The notes beneath the pieces were generated by a model. That model was not told the DNA's origin, ran no database searches, and worked only from the letters and a program-made list of their open reading frames with translations. A program made the position numbers and the translations under genes. From NCBI GenBank assembly GCA_033060915.1, contig CM065379.1, positions 38,879,318-38,943,317 on the forward strand: a DNA stretch of 64,000 bases, given 5' to 3'. Shown here piece after piece: positions 11,531 to 22,396 of the stretch (within the stretch, counting starts at the first letter, position 1; each line of letters begins with the position of its first letter). The DNA comes from Euryodendron excelsum. Its lineage: Eukaryota > Streptophyta > Magnoliopsida > Ericales > Pentaphylacaceae.

Positions 11531-13281
11531 TGATTACACCCTAAAAGTGTAATTATAGGCTCTTAATTCACACATTGTTAGATTTATATTAGTGTTAATT
11601 TTCTTATTTTAGTTAGATATTTTTTTGATTGTGTTTTTTGTATGTTTTTTAGGTTATAGGAGTTAATAAAGGCAAATAGACGCAAAGAATGATTAAAGTG
11701 GGTTCAAAACAAGCAAACCGGTGAAGTGAAGTCCAACTCGTCTTGGTATTTTAGCCATAACTTTTCACCCGGACGTTTGATTGAGCTGATTTTTGTGCCA
11801 TTGGAAAGAAGACTTCAAGAGCTACGACTTTGCCTCCAATAAGCATCAGCTGAATCGTGCTCTAAGGTGGCCAAATAAAGCTTCAAATTTTTTGGGTCGA
11901 ATAGTGATGAATAGTACCCGTCCGAACGGTTACTGTTCACTCGTCCGAACAGTGCGTCCGGATGGTGAATAGTGCGTCCAGACGATTATTGTTCACCGTC
12001 CGAATGAACTTCAGACTCATGTCAGACGCACCGTCTGATGACCGTTCATACGGTTACTGTTCATCCAGAATGCATTTTTTAGGTCCGAAGCTGCATTTTT
12101 AGGATTTTTTGTAGAGTTTTTGAGTAGTTAGGGTTAGTTGGAGATAGAGGGGGGGCGGGAGAAGCTCCCAACAGGTTGGTTCTTCTATTTTTCTTCATTT
12201 TTAGCTTAGATTTAGTTTTGTAATGATAGTATAGGTGTAAAACCTATAGTTTTCTTCCATTGTATTGTATTATCGTTCACTTTCTTGTACTTTGTTGTAC
12301 TTTCTTGCATTTTCTTTGTAACCAAACAGCTTTAATATTCAAGTAAATTTTAGATTTAAGTCTCTATATGCTTTATTTACATTTTTACATGTTTTTATGA
12401 TGTATTCAAGTAGCTAGGAATTTGTATTGGGTTTAAATGTGAAAATCACCCAAGAAATCCAAGGGTTTCAATGGAGGTATCTCATGTATTAATTGCCATA
12501 TTTTCTTAGATTTTGAATTCCTAGTAATTCATATGGATGTTTTAGAAAATCTAGATTATTGACTAAGTTTGGAGATTTTCATCACCCAAATCGATGGTAT
12601 TAATTTAGGAGTTTTGACTAGAAAAGATCTCCACAATTGCTAGGAATTAATTCTCATCAATTGATTGTAAGATAACTTAGAAAACCTAGGTTATTGACTA
12701 TGTTTGGCTAATCAATGCACAAACCACAAATTTGGTATTGACTAAGTTAAATAGATGGTATTAACCTTTTATTCCCCATTGAACATGTATCTTATTTCAA
12801 TTGCTTGAGAATAGTTGGTTTTTAAAAGTTAAATCTTCCGAATAAAAAACTTTTAAATGTTGTGTTTGATTTGAGTTATAAACCCCATTGGAAGACTTGA
12901 ATGAAATTGAGTGATTGGATCATTGAGCTCAATTCCCTTTTAATTGCTTTAATTCTATTTTCATTTTGCTTTAGTTTAATTGCTAGTGTTAATTGTTTTT
13001 ATTTTTATTGCAATAGGTTTGTAATTCAAAACAACCATCAAAACCAAAAGATTTTAGGTTATTTTATTTTCCATTTTATTTTTTTAGATCCAATTCCCCA
13101 CATAATTGCAATTCCATCCTAGGTTAGGTTAGTGTGAGTTGAGTGCTAGAGTCTATATTTGGCTAGGTCCCTTGGGAGAGAACGATACCAGATTATTACC
13201 GGTTTATACTTTATCACGATCCCCGTACTCTTGCGGGATACTAACTCCATTTGCAGGAATATCGCATTTGGGGGCGAGCCA
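11531..13281 (+). repeat. Element A 3' LTR
   Basis: Starts TGATTACACCCTAAAAG and ends GGGGGCGAGCCA. It aligns with the 5' LTR at 6,260-8,014. Its palindrome cluster is at about 11,920-12,070. The last bases read GAGCCA instead of GAGTCA. Confidence 0.92.
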
Positions 13282-13837
13282 AAAAGGAAATTACAAGTTT
13301 TCCTATACTACCATTACAAAGATAAATCTAACCTAAAAATGTAGAAAAATGGAGGAAACCAATATTGGAGGAGCTCTCCCCTTGGTTGCTACAAACCCTA
13401 AAAACTAATTATATCTCTTTCTCCCGCACACACAGCTTTTATACTTGCAAATCTGTATCGACCGATCGAACGGTCCATAAGGCGATCGAATGGCCGATTA
13501 ATCGATTTCGAATCTTCTCTAAAGTTTTGGCCCTTTTTTGTACAGAAGTCATTTATGACATCACCAATCGAATGCCCGATTGAATGGTAAAACTCCCTCT
13601 CTGAAGTTTGGCTCTAAATGGAAGATGTTGCTGCAGGCGATCGAACAGCTTATCGAACGGTCCCTAAGGCAATCAATCGAGTTATTTTTCCTCGTTTTAG
13701 CCTCTTATTCCTACAAAACACATTAAAAACATAATTAAACAAATATGGAACTAAAATAAGAAGATTAACAATAATATAAGTCTAACAAAGTATAAATTAA
13801 GGGTATATGATTATACTTCTAGGGTGTAATCAGTAAT

Positions 13838-14789
13838 TTGGCACCATCAAAAGGAATTTATGGACAATTTAAACAATATTTATAATTGTCATTGGCAATA
13901 TTGTGGAAGTGATATCAAAATGAAGATAATGTTAACGTAAGTTAGTTGAGAGAAGCCATGAAGTTAGAGAAAGAGCATAGAAATAATTTTCTGTTCTCCA
14001 AAATAGAAAAAATTTAAATTGATTCTGAAGGATTGAACCCACTTGTGGAGGTGCCAACCAACTTACTTGGAAAAATCTTTTGTTATGACTTGCAATCAAA
14101 TACTACTTTCATATGAAAGTTTAGAACATTAAAAAATCTACTTCTCCTGTCATTGGCAATATTGTGGAAGTGATATCTAAATGAAAATAATGTTAAAGTA
14201 AGTTAGTTGAGAGAAGTCAAGAAATTAAAGGAAGGGTATAGAAATAATTTTTTGTTCTCCAAAATAGAAAAAATTTAAATTGATTCTGAAAGATTGAACC
14301 CACCTATGGAGGTGCCAACCAACTTAGTTGGAAAAATCTTTTGTTCTGACTTGCAATCAAATACTACTTTCATATGAAAGTTTAAAACATTAACAAATCT
14401 ACTTCTCCTAATTAAAAAAAAAAAATCAATATAATTGACTCTTACCATGGAAGTTTGATACATCAATAACTATATTATCTTAACTATAGTAATTATAATT
14501 TCAATTGTCTTTGTGCGTTTCCAATTTTTAAATTGGAAAATTTCATAAATTTTTATTACTACATGTGATTAGCCTTGCAAATTTCCATTAGGGTTTAAGA
14601 GCAATAATAATGTGTAAGGGAAAAACCGAAAAGAAAAGAAGAAAGATAGGTCTAAAAAAGTGAGTGTTGAAAAGCTATGAGTTAAAGATCCGCAAAAGAT
14701 TAACCAACATTAGACATATTAAAAGGTTTGTCTAAACAAATTCTAGGTATGTCTGTTACTTTTATCATTTATGGTTCATGTTTATTGTT
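13838..14789. repeat. Block beta, copy 1 (with internal 261-bp duplication)
   Basis: Host sequence resuming after solo LTR D. It matches 54,930-55,520: GTGGAGGTGCCAACCAACTT, CTTGCAATCAAAT, GATTAGGGT-like, AAGAGCAATAATAATGT and ATCATTTATGGTTCATG. In the right-hand copy this is followed by the PR-10 gene; here it runs straight into the truncated end of element A' at about 14,790. Confidence 0.85.
13890..14408. repeat. 261-bp tandem duplication
   Basis: The unit beginning CATTGGCAATATTGTGGAAG starts at 13,890 and again at 14,151, with only scattered substitutions between the two copies. The corresponding right-hand block at 54,930 has a single copy, so the duplication arose here after the blocks separated. 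Confidence 0.92.
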
Positions 14790-15960
14790 TGATTAGGAGG
14801 ATTTAACTTTGAAAGCCGATAATTCTCAAGTAATTAAAATTGGATACATAGTTAATGGGGAATCAAAGGTTAATACCATCGATTTAACTAGGGTTAATAC
14901 AAAATTTGTGATTTGTGCATCGAATTAGTCACACATAGTCAATAACCTAGGTTTTCTAAGACATCTTCAATCAATTGATGGGAATGAATTCTTAGCAATT
15001 GTGGAGTATTTGTCTAGTCAAGGGTCATAAATTAATACCATCGATTTGGGTGATTAAAATCCCCAAACTTAGTCAATAATTTAAGTTTTCTAAAATTCCA
15101 CATGGAATTACTAAGAATTCGAAATCTAGAAAATTATGGCAATTAATTCGTGATATACCTCCATTGAACTTCTTAGATTATTTGCGTGATTTTTACATTT
15201 GAATCGAATTTAAGAACTAGCTAATTAAATTCATCCTAAAAGCATGTCAAATGGAAATAAAGCATTTAGAGATTTAAAAGTAAAATTTTCTTGAATAATA
15301 AAACTGTTTGGTTACAAGAAAAATGAGTGAAAGTGCAAGTAAGTGAAAGAAAATACAATACAATGAAGAAAATTACAAGTTCTAACTCTATACTACTATT
15401 ACAAAACTAAATCTAAATTGAAGATGAAGAAAAATGGAAGAACTAACCTTCTTGGAGCTTCTCCCGCCGCCCCCTAAGCTAAAACTAACCCTAACACTCT
15501 CTAAGTTTCCTCCTCTTTTTCTCTTCTTAGAATGTTGGTTTTAGGGCAAATCTGCGCTTACCGTCTGACGCGCGTCCGAAATGGGTTCGGACGGTGTGTC
15601 CAAACGGTTATTTTACTGTTCGAATGGTCATCGGACTCTCTTCAGACGCAAAAAAGATGACTCTAGAATGGCTTCGGATGCAAAAACACGACTCTGGAAC
15701 TCCATTGTTCGGAGTAGCATCCAAACACTATCTCTCCCGTCCGAACGCACAGTCCGAATAGTTGATAACTGTCCGAACGCACCGTCCGGACGGTCTTCTA
15801 CAATTTTAGCCTATTTTGCTATTTTTAGCCTAAAAAACCTACAATACAAAGAGAAAAATAGTTTAGATTAATTTATTGCTAAAAACCTATTCTAATAAAA
15901 ATATTGGGGCTAACAAACAACTAATTAGGGAATTAATATTACACTTTTAAAGTGTAATCA
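14790..15960 (-). repeat. A' 3' LTR (truncated)
   Basis: Ends on the plus strand with AAAGTGTAATCA followed by CAACCCCTAACTTAC, the complement of the polypurine tract. Palindromes of the CGTCCGAACG type cluster at 15,555-15,800. The U5-side end is missing relative to 19,434-20,320. Confidence 0.85.
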
Positions 15961-17805
15961 CAACCCCTAACTTACAATTTTCTAATCCCTAGGAAAAACT
16001 ATCAAAAACACATAAAGGATAATCTCCACTTACTTAGGAGTCACGGATGCATTTAGTTTATGCACTTAGCCTTTAAACCCGTAGATTACCCTAATGGACG
16101 AGTGGTGTCTCGTGAGGGTTTTTAGTGATGAGACTGACAAACATCCTTATGTGAATTGCCAATCAAAATAAGAATAAGAAATGGATGCGTAATCCTACTC
16201 AAGTTAATATTGATGCCACTCCAAACTCCACACTTACATTAATATGCAACAACTCATACAAAAGAGAGGTTAATGTGTGTGGGTGAAGAATCATGCTAAA
16301 CAACAAAAATGGACTCACTTATGAAAATCCACCCCTTTAAAGTTTTGATTTCAATCCTTAGCGGACATGCACTCGCAATTAAAGACCCACATAGTTCTCA
16401 CAATGGTATGCTCAACAATGGAGTAAATATAAAAAGACAAGTCAAGTGAGCATACCAATTACAAAAATCGAAAAGATAGAAGTGTATCGACATTAGCATA
16501 GTTCCATGCAAGAATGTTCAAAGTTAAGCATTGATTCAAATAAATTGACAAGATATAGCTTATACTCTATTGAAAATTTCAATCAAGTACAACTTAGATC
16601 AACTATGCCATGAAGAGGTGAAGAGGGCAATATAGAAGAGGTGAAAGGTAAGGGTAAAGAAATGAAGCAAATGGTCATATCATGTGTGATCAAGGTATAA
16701 AATGATGAATGCAAAACAACTACAACTCTCCCCTTTCAACATTTAATACAGAAAATCCACTTCTCACTCTTCTCTTGAAATATTTTCAACTTTTGAACTC
16801 CTCTTCCATTCTTTTCTTCTTTTTATTCTTCTTTTGTTTTTTTTTTTTTTCATACTTCTTCTTTTGTTTATTTTTTTTCTTTTTGTTTCCATCCTTTTAT
16901 CATCCCTCATAGATTCAACAACTACTTTTCATATTACAATATGCTCTTTTGCATTGAATTCCACAAATCAATCTCTTCTCTCTCATTTTTTTTTTTAGCA
17001 ATGCAAAAACACTCTTTTCTCACTTAGGCGTCCTTTTGCAATACAAGAGATGAAATCACGTTGCACTTCTAATAAAGGTAAAAGATCAAAAAGGGTCAAG
17101 GAAAATGCACAGTTTGGTATTGGGAAACTTATGGCTATGAAGAAGAAAACGGCATAGAATTATATCCAAAGTTATACAACCGAAACATTTCATAGAGTAC
17201 AAGTGTCAATAACAAGATTAAAACTCAACTCATGAACCAAACATAAACATAATGAAGCTAATGAATGAAGTGAGGGCGAAGAAACTATCATTGAGTAAAT
17301 GTAAACGCTCCAAAAGGTAATAAATGCTATAAAGCTCACAAGGTAATAATCTCTACTAATGTAAGGGTGAAAGTGCAAAGACTAGTAACAAATTGTGTTA
17401 AAACACATGATTGTGCATAATGATGTAATCCCCTCTACAAATGCATAAATGAAGCCAACCCTACTACATGTTGGGTATGAGGAGTGATTCAACATCATCT
17501 TGAGTAAGGATACATGCAAAAATTCCTATCTTCCGATCTTAAAAGGTACTTTCACAAGTTAAATGAAATTTTTTTTATAGGGTGTTAAACAAAGGAACAA
17601 AAACAAAGAAAATAAAGGCAACGCCTCTACCCCACCCCCAACTTAAAATAATGCATTGTTCTCAATGCATGAGAACAAAGCATGAAATGCAAATACATGG
17701 TGGGAAAAAGAAAATGGGGTGCCCAACTTAAAATGAGAAACAAACTAAGAAAAACAAAGAAATAAAACAACTACTACTACTCCTACCCAAATTAAAGAGA
17801 GAAAA
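15961..17805 (-). other. A' 3' non-coding region
   Basis: Inverted counterpart of 9,632-11,514. It contains a pyrimidine-rich tract at about 16,800-17,000 and complements of the AAGTTGGGGGT motif near 15,962, 17,635, 17,710 and 17,850. The small open frames here (for example 16,709-16,912 on the plus strand) are by-products of the low-complexity tract. Confidence 0.75.
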
Positions 17806-18980
17806 TCACTCAATGCCACAAAGTGAGAATTGGCCATCATCCCACACCCCTAACTTGTGGATTTTCAAAGATTGTATACAAATGAGGGAATGTACAATGG
17901 CGACCACCTTGATGACCTCAAGAATATAGCACGAAAGTACATAAGGGTAAAAAGGGTCATGGTATGTAGAAAATAAAGAATGATCATGCACAAATGTGCC
18001 AATGAAGTTTATGCCATGAAGTGCTTGACCCTCCCCTTCTTTTTGGTCGGCCATAGGAATGAAGTTTGGTTCAACTGTTGGGACATGGAGCTCCAAAGGT
18101 TCTGGTAAAATAGGACTAGGTGCTAGAGGCGTAAAAATAGGGATCACATGATCCCTAAACATAGTAAGAATGTCCTCTAAACTGTCAATATCCTCATTGT
18201 CATGCACATTCTCAATATCAAATAAACCAAAGTCATCATTAAGAGTAGACTCATCACTACCCCACTCCTCTTGTTTGGAGTTCCCAATTTCGAACTCCAC
18301 TCTTTCAAAATTTTCATCTCGAAATTCATTTTCAATTATTTCCTCACTTTCCTTAGGAATGTTTTCCTTAAACTCAAAGTCTGAGGGAAGGGTGTTTTGA
18401 TCAATGATTTCCTCATTCCTATGGTTAGTGATGGGATGAGCGGGTTCACTTGGACACCCTTGGTTAGGAAGAATGATTGGAGATGACACAAGGGACTTGT
18501 CCTCTACTCAGACAACCAAGGTTTGCATTAAAAGAGTTAATTGACTCTTTATCTCATTAAGGCACTCATTTACTCTAGAGTTCACATCTCCTTGAAATTT
18601 TATGGCTTATTGAAGTGTGTCCTCTAAAGTATCCTCTATGATGCCCTCTTGTGTGCTAATGTGAGGAATGTGATATTCCACATAGGGTAAAAATTAGGCT
18701 TGGGGGTATTCACATGGTGGAGTTTGGTAGGGTGGAGGTGGTGCATGGTAATAGTCAAAGGGCTCCTAGTAAGGGTGAGTCTCAAAATAATGATGTGAAT
18801 ATATGCTCTCATATCCCCGACCAAGGTTAAATTTATCATACCCTCCAAGATTGGAAGGTGGTCGTGGAAGCTCCCTTTGGCCATTAGCTCTAAGGTGTTC
18901 CCTAAAAGACATATTAGATGATGGAAGGTGTGAAAATTCACAACCAAACAAAATGAAGTGCATAATGAAAATTACAAGCA
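17806..18980 (-). pseudogene. Conserved ORF of the A family (227 residues open)
   Basis: The frame 18,489 to 17,806 is open for 227 codons and is the longest surviving piece of this ORF in the window. Upstream, 18,490-18,980 holds the N-terminal part in shifted frames (SFREHLRA, GGYDKFNLGR). The protein is acidic, with DNEDIDSLEDI, PLAPSPILPEP, ALHGINFIGTFVHDH, HDPFYPYVLSC and KLGVWDDGQF. Frame conservation against element A over some 200 codons shows it was once under coding constraint. No known domain is recognised; a gag-like or accessory role is only a guess. Confidence 0.7.
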
Positions 18981-19410
18981 ATGCACAAACAAATATAGCG
19001 CACTGCGCCTCAACACATCATACACAACAATGCTCAATAGTTTGCCATCCGAACCTCCAATCTCCGCATAATAATTCTACCAATTTAACCAATTTCAATC
19101 TAACCAAACCTCCAATCTCCACAAGTTATATACCACCAATTTGCATTATGCACAATCCCTAATTCTCCACTAGCAATCCTCCAATCAATTAATAAAATAA
19201 AACAAAATATATACAAATGAAACAAAATAAACCTCAAGTAAAGAGAAAAAAGAAAGAATGAAAATCTAACATGGTATTTATACAGAAAAATGGAACAAAT
19301 TTACCGATGGCCTAAGCCAAAGATTCCTCTGCCGTGGTAGATTGATGGAGATTCAATCCACCAATTGCTTTTCAACCCAAAGCATGTTAGTGATCGTCTT
19401 GTGCCTTTGG

Positions 19411-19428
19411 TCCCTGACAAAGGCCCCA
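19411..19428 (-). other. Degenerate primer-binding site of A'
   Basis: The minus strand reads TGGGGCCTTTGTCAGGGA at the place where element A has TGGCACCGTTGCTGGGGA. It still resembles the tRNA-Asp complement but has several mismatches. Confidence 0.7.
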
Positions 19429-19433
19429 AAACT

Positions 19434-20320
19434 TGACTCGCCCCCAAATGTGGTATCCTACAAATGGAGTTAGTTAACCCGTAGGAGTACGGGGGTCGCG
19501 ATGAAGAATAAACCAGTAATTCGATATCGTTCTCTCCCAAGGAACCTAGCCAAATATAGGCTTTAGTACTCACCTCACACTAACCTAGCTAGGGTCGAAT
19601 TGAAATTCTTTGGGTTTTGATGGTTGTTTTGAATTCCTAAACTATTGCAATGAAAATAAAGGCAATTAACACTAGATAATTAAACTCTAGCAAATTAAAA
19701 TTAAACTTAAAAGCAATTAAAAGGGAATTGGGCTCAAATGATCCAATCACTCAATTTCATCTAAGGCTTCCAATGGGGTTAATAACTTAAATCAAACACA
19801 ACATTTAAGTGTGTTTGATTTGGAGAATTTAACTTTCAAAATCGATAATTCTTAAGTAATTGAAATTGGATACATGGTCAATGGGGAGTCAAAGGTTAAT
19901 ACCATCGATTTAACTAGGGTCAATACCAAATTTGTGGTTTGTGCATTAAATTAGTCAAACATAGTCAATAACCTAAGTTTTCTAAGACATCTTCAATCAA
20001 TTGATGGGAATGAATTCTTAGCAATCATGGAGTATTTGTCTAGTCAAGGGCTATAAATTAATACCATCGATTTGGTGATTAAAATCCCCAAACTTAGTCA
20101 ATAATTTAAGTTTTTTAAAATTTCACATGGAATTACTAAGAATTCGAAATCTAGGAAATTATGGCAATTAATTAATGACATACCTCCATTGAAATTCTTG
20201 GATTATTTGGGTGATTTTCACATTTGAACCCAATTTAAGAACTAGCTAATTAAATTCATCCCAAAAGCATGTCAAATGGAAATAAAGCATTTAGAGATTT
20301 AAAACTAAAATTTACTTGAA
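19434..20320 (-). repeat. A' 5' LTR (truncated)
   Basis: Begins on the plus strand TGACTCGCCCCCAAATG and follows the A-family LTR until AAAATTTACTTGAA, where homology stops abruptly at about 20,320. The palindrome-rich U3 half is absent. Confidence 0.85.
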
Positions 20321-20600
20321 GCGCTGACATTTCATAAATATCGCCATATTATATGGCGTTTGTTGCCTGCATTTGTAAGCGCCGACAAAAATACAAATTA
20401 CCAGGAAAATCTTACGGTTAATGAAAATAAACGTGATGGCGTTTGTTCATAAAATGCCGTGGCAAAGTTTTAACGACGTTATTTTAACTGCCGGTAATAG
20501 GTTATAAAGATCGCTAAAAATAGTTCTTAAAAACATTTATCAATAACTACGGCGACGTTTATAAAAACGCTGGTAAAAGGCTTTTCTTTCCAAAATAATT
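20321..20600 (-). repeat. CACTA 3' subterminal region
   Basis: Dense short motifs GGCGTTT, CGCCGACA and ACGGCGACGTTT in both orientations. These are like the repeated transposase-binding motifs near CACTA ends. The terminal CACTA itself is not found. Confidence 0.55.
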
Positions 20601-20611
20601 TTTTTTATATT

Positions 20612-20637
20612 TAATATATATATATATATATATATTT
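20612..20637. repeat. (TA)n microsatellite
   Basis: About 11 TA dinucleotides in the 3' untranslated part of the CACTA element. Confidence 0.85.
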
Positions 20638-20639
20638 AA

Positions 20640-21150
20640 CCTGTTTTGTATAAAAGTGCTAAAGTCAACCTATTCACAATTCAAATCACATAAAACATTA
20701 GATATCCATTTGTTCCCACATCTCTGCACCGTATTTATACATCAAACACATAATACATCCACCATAAAATAGATCTAACTTTTAACAAAAATGCCATATA
20801 TGTATATACATTTGAAACAAAACATTCATAATCCAACACATCCCAAAAAGCATTCATAATCTAATACATCCCAAAAACAAAAACAAAAAAAAATTCGTAA
20901 TCCAAAACATCCTAAAAAAGCATCCATATTATGCTACACCTCCAAAAAAATATCCATAATATGCCCAATATAGATATATATCACAAAACCACCATAAAAA
21001 TATATCCACCAATAAAAATTAGCACCGTTAGCTTGCCCAAAAGCCATTAACAACAATACCACTGCAACCACAAGATCTATGTCTTCTTCACAACCTGAAG
21101 ATGGATAAAAATATTCATACATTAGCATCTATATAAACTTATGAATGAAC
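20640..21150 (-). other. CACTA 3' untranslated stretch
   Basis: AT-rich. It contains imperfect repeats of CATAATCCAACACATCCCAAAA near 20,830, 20,860 and 20,900. No coding signal. Confidence 0.5.
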
Positions 21151-21152
21151 TT

Positions 21153-21400
21153 CTACAAATTGACATAGTAAATAGACAATGAGTTCAATGCATCATCATA
21201 AAACCAAGCAATATTTTCATCAACGGCATCTCCAATTGTTAGAGGATGTTTAAAAGGCCTCATCAAACGTTCACTGGGCTTCAACGCCTCACAAACATGC
21301 ACTTCAAGAAAATGTGGCCCCAATTGTATGCCTCCCACCAATTTTGTAGGGTCTCTACTAACAATATGGCCTCGAGCCATAACTTTTTTTGGTAATTTGT
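21153..21400 (-). pseudogene. DUF8039-like domain exon of CACTA second gene
   Basis: The open frame reads ARGHIVSRDPTKLVGG, then HFLEVHVCEAL, RPFKH and TIGDAVDENIAWFYD. This layout (G.I...DP....GG..LG....V.V......L..P.....TIG.A....AW) fits the small domain that follows Transposase_24 in plant CACTA second genes. It is preceded on the minus strand by a lysine-rich stretch. The intervening sequence up to 24.5 kb is non-coding or inserted. The assignment is from remembered family layout. Confidence 0.55.
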
Positions 21401-21919
21401 AACTAAGAAGATGAACAAGCTGGTCAACCTACACATATAGTCATACATGACTATATGAATAATCTAAGAAAACTATCACATGTTGCATGCATTGAAAAAA
21501 TTAATATATCTCGTATTTTCATTTTAGCTATATTTTTATTATTCTTACATATTTAGTAGAAGATAGAAAACATGTACTTACATGACCACTTTTGCCAATC
21601 TTAACCTTTTTCTTCTTACTTGACTTTGCCTAAATTTATATGAACAAAAATTGTTAAGAAGAAATAAAAAAATTCATACAATGCAAATGATAAATCAATT
21701 GAGAAAAAAGATAAAGGCAAGTGGGCACCCTGGCAACAAATTCACAATATTTTCATTTGTTTTAATACAAGAAAATACAAGCAATTGGTGCAAAGAGAAA
21801 GTTCCATCAAGCACACAAGTTACTAAGGTTCAAGGGTGTATATGGAAACTGAAGAGAAAGACAAAGTTATAGAGGTAGCTAGCACGTATACCTCAATGGT
21901 GCAATAGCTTAAGTGCCTA

Positions 21920-22080
21920 AATATTACTCTTCGGTTTTCACATAAATCATGGCTTGTAAACTTGACCAATATTATCTTCGATTTTCTAGAGGCTGGAATG
22001 CATTTGTGAAGGAAAATGGTCTTCGAGAAAGAGATCTTTGTCTCTTTGAGTCGACCAAGAGGAGTGATCCGACCAAAAAG
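21920..22080 (+). pseudogene. B3 DNA-binding domain fragment (REM-like), frameshifted
   Basis: On the strand opposite the transposase, the plus strand reads ITLRFSHKSWLVN in one frame. A frame change near 21,975 then gives RFSRGWNAFVKENGLRERD and LCLFESTK. This is the C-terminal half of a plant B3 domain of the REM type (SRGW..FV..N.L..GD.C.FEL), with the usual G of the GD turn read as R. Upstream 21,651-21,869 has weak resemblance at most. It is a host gene fragment inside the CACTA element, interrupted and not expressible as a domain. Confidence 0.7.
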
Positions 22081-22396
22081 GGATACTTCACTCAATATTC
22101 ACGAAGATTCTCTCGTTTTCCCTTTGTGCATACGAACAACCATGCAAGTACATTCTACTCTCACACTTGTACCCACCCTGTTGACAAATAAACCACACAC
22201 AAAGCACACATTTGTTGACACATCCCAGCTAGCATAATCTAACAAATACAACAAATTTATGTAGACTAAGTTAATACAACTTAATAAGGATAAGGAAACA
22301 AGAAACAACATTTATGTAGACTTTAGAACAAAGACGATCAAACGAAATTGGCTGCACCAAAGGTGTGAGAAAACCAAATTTAAGGTTGCTAAATTT

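Larger units (their letters stand above)
6260..13281 (+). mobile_element. Non-autonomous Ty3-type LTR element A (complete)
   Basis: Two LTRs of about 1.75 kb flank a 3.5-kb interior, with a tRNA-Asp-type primer-binding site and a polypurine tract. The interior has no gag, protease, reverse transcriptase or integrase, only a conserved ORF of unknown function and a long non-coding 3' half. It sits inside solo LTR D. The flanking pentamers are GAAAG and AAAAG, so the target duplication differs at one base. It is closely related to A' at 14.8-20.3 kb, which lies in the opposite orientation. Movement would have needed enzymes in trans from an autonomous relative; Athila-like element B shares its 3' architecture. 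Confidence 0.88.
5442..13832 (-). mobile_element. Solo Ty3 LTR (element D), split by element A
   Basis: A minus-strand LTR lies in two pieces, 5,442-6,259 and 13,282-13,832. It begins TGACTCGCC and ends GGGTGTAATCA, the inverse of the A-family LTR ends (TGATTACACC...GAGTCA). The flanking duplication is GTAAT at 5,437-5,441 and GTAAT at 13,833-13,837, which is perfect. No internal region of its own is present, so it is a solo LTR left by LTR-LTR recombination. Joined length is about 1.37 kb. Its variable region (13,450-13,680) carries GATCGAACGGTC-type palindromes instead of the CCGTCCGAACGG type of element A. Confidence 0.88.
14790..20320 (-). mobile_element. Non-autonomous LTR element A' (minus, truncated both ends)
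   Basis: Same family and structure as element A but inverted: 3' LTR at 14,790-15,960, interior at 15,961-19,433, 5' LTR at 19,434-20,320. The 3' LTR lacks its last 380 or so bases and the 5' LTR lacks its start. The outer edges abut host block beta (left) and CACTA-like sequence (right). The missing outer ends mean no target duplication can be tested; deletion at both junctions is the simplest reading. Confidence 0.85.

Noticed and set aside
16709..16912. Phe-rich hydrophobic open frame, membrane-like
   Set aside because: It is the pyrimidine-rich complement of the conserved purine tract of element A', not a membrane protein.
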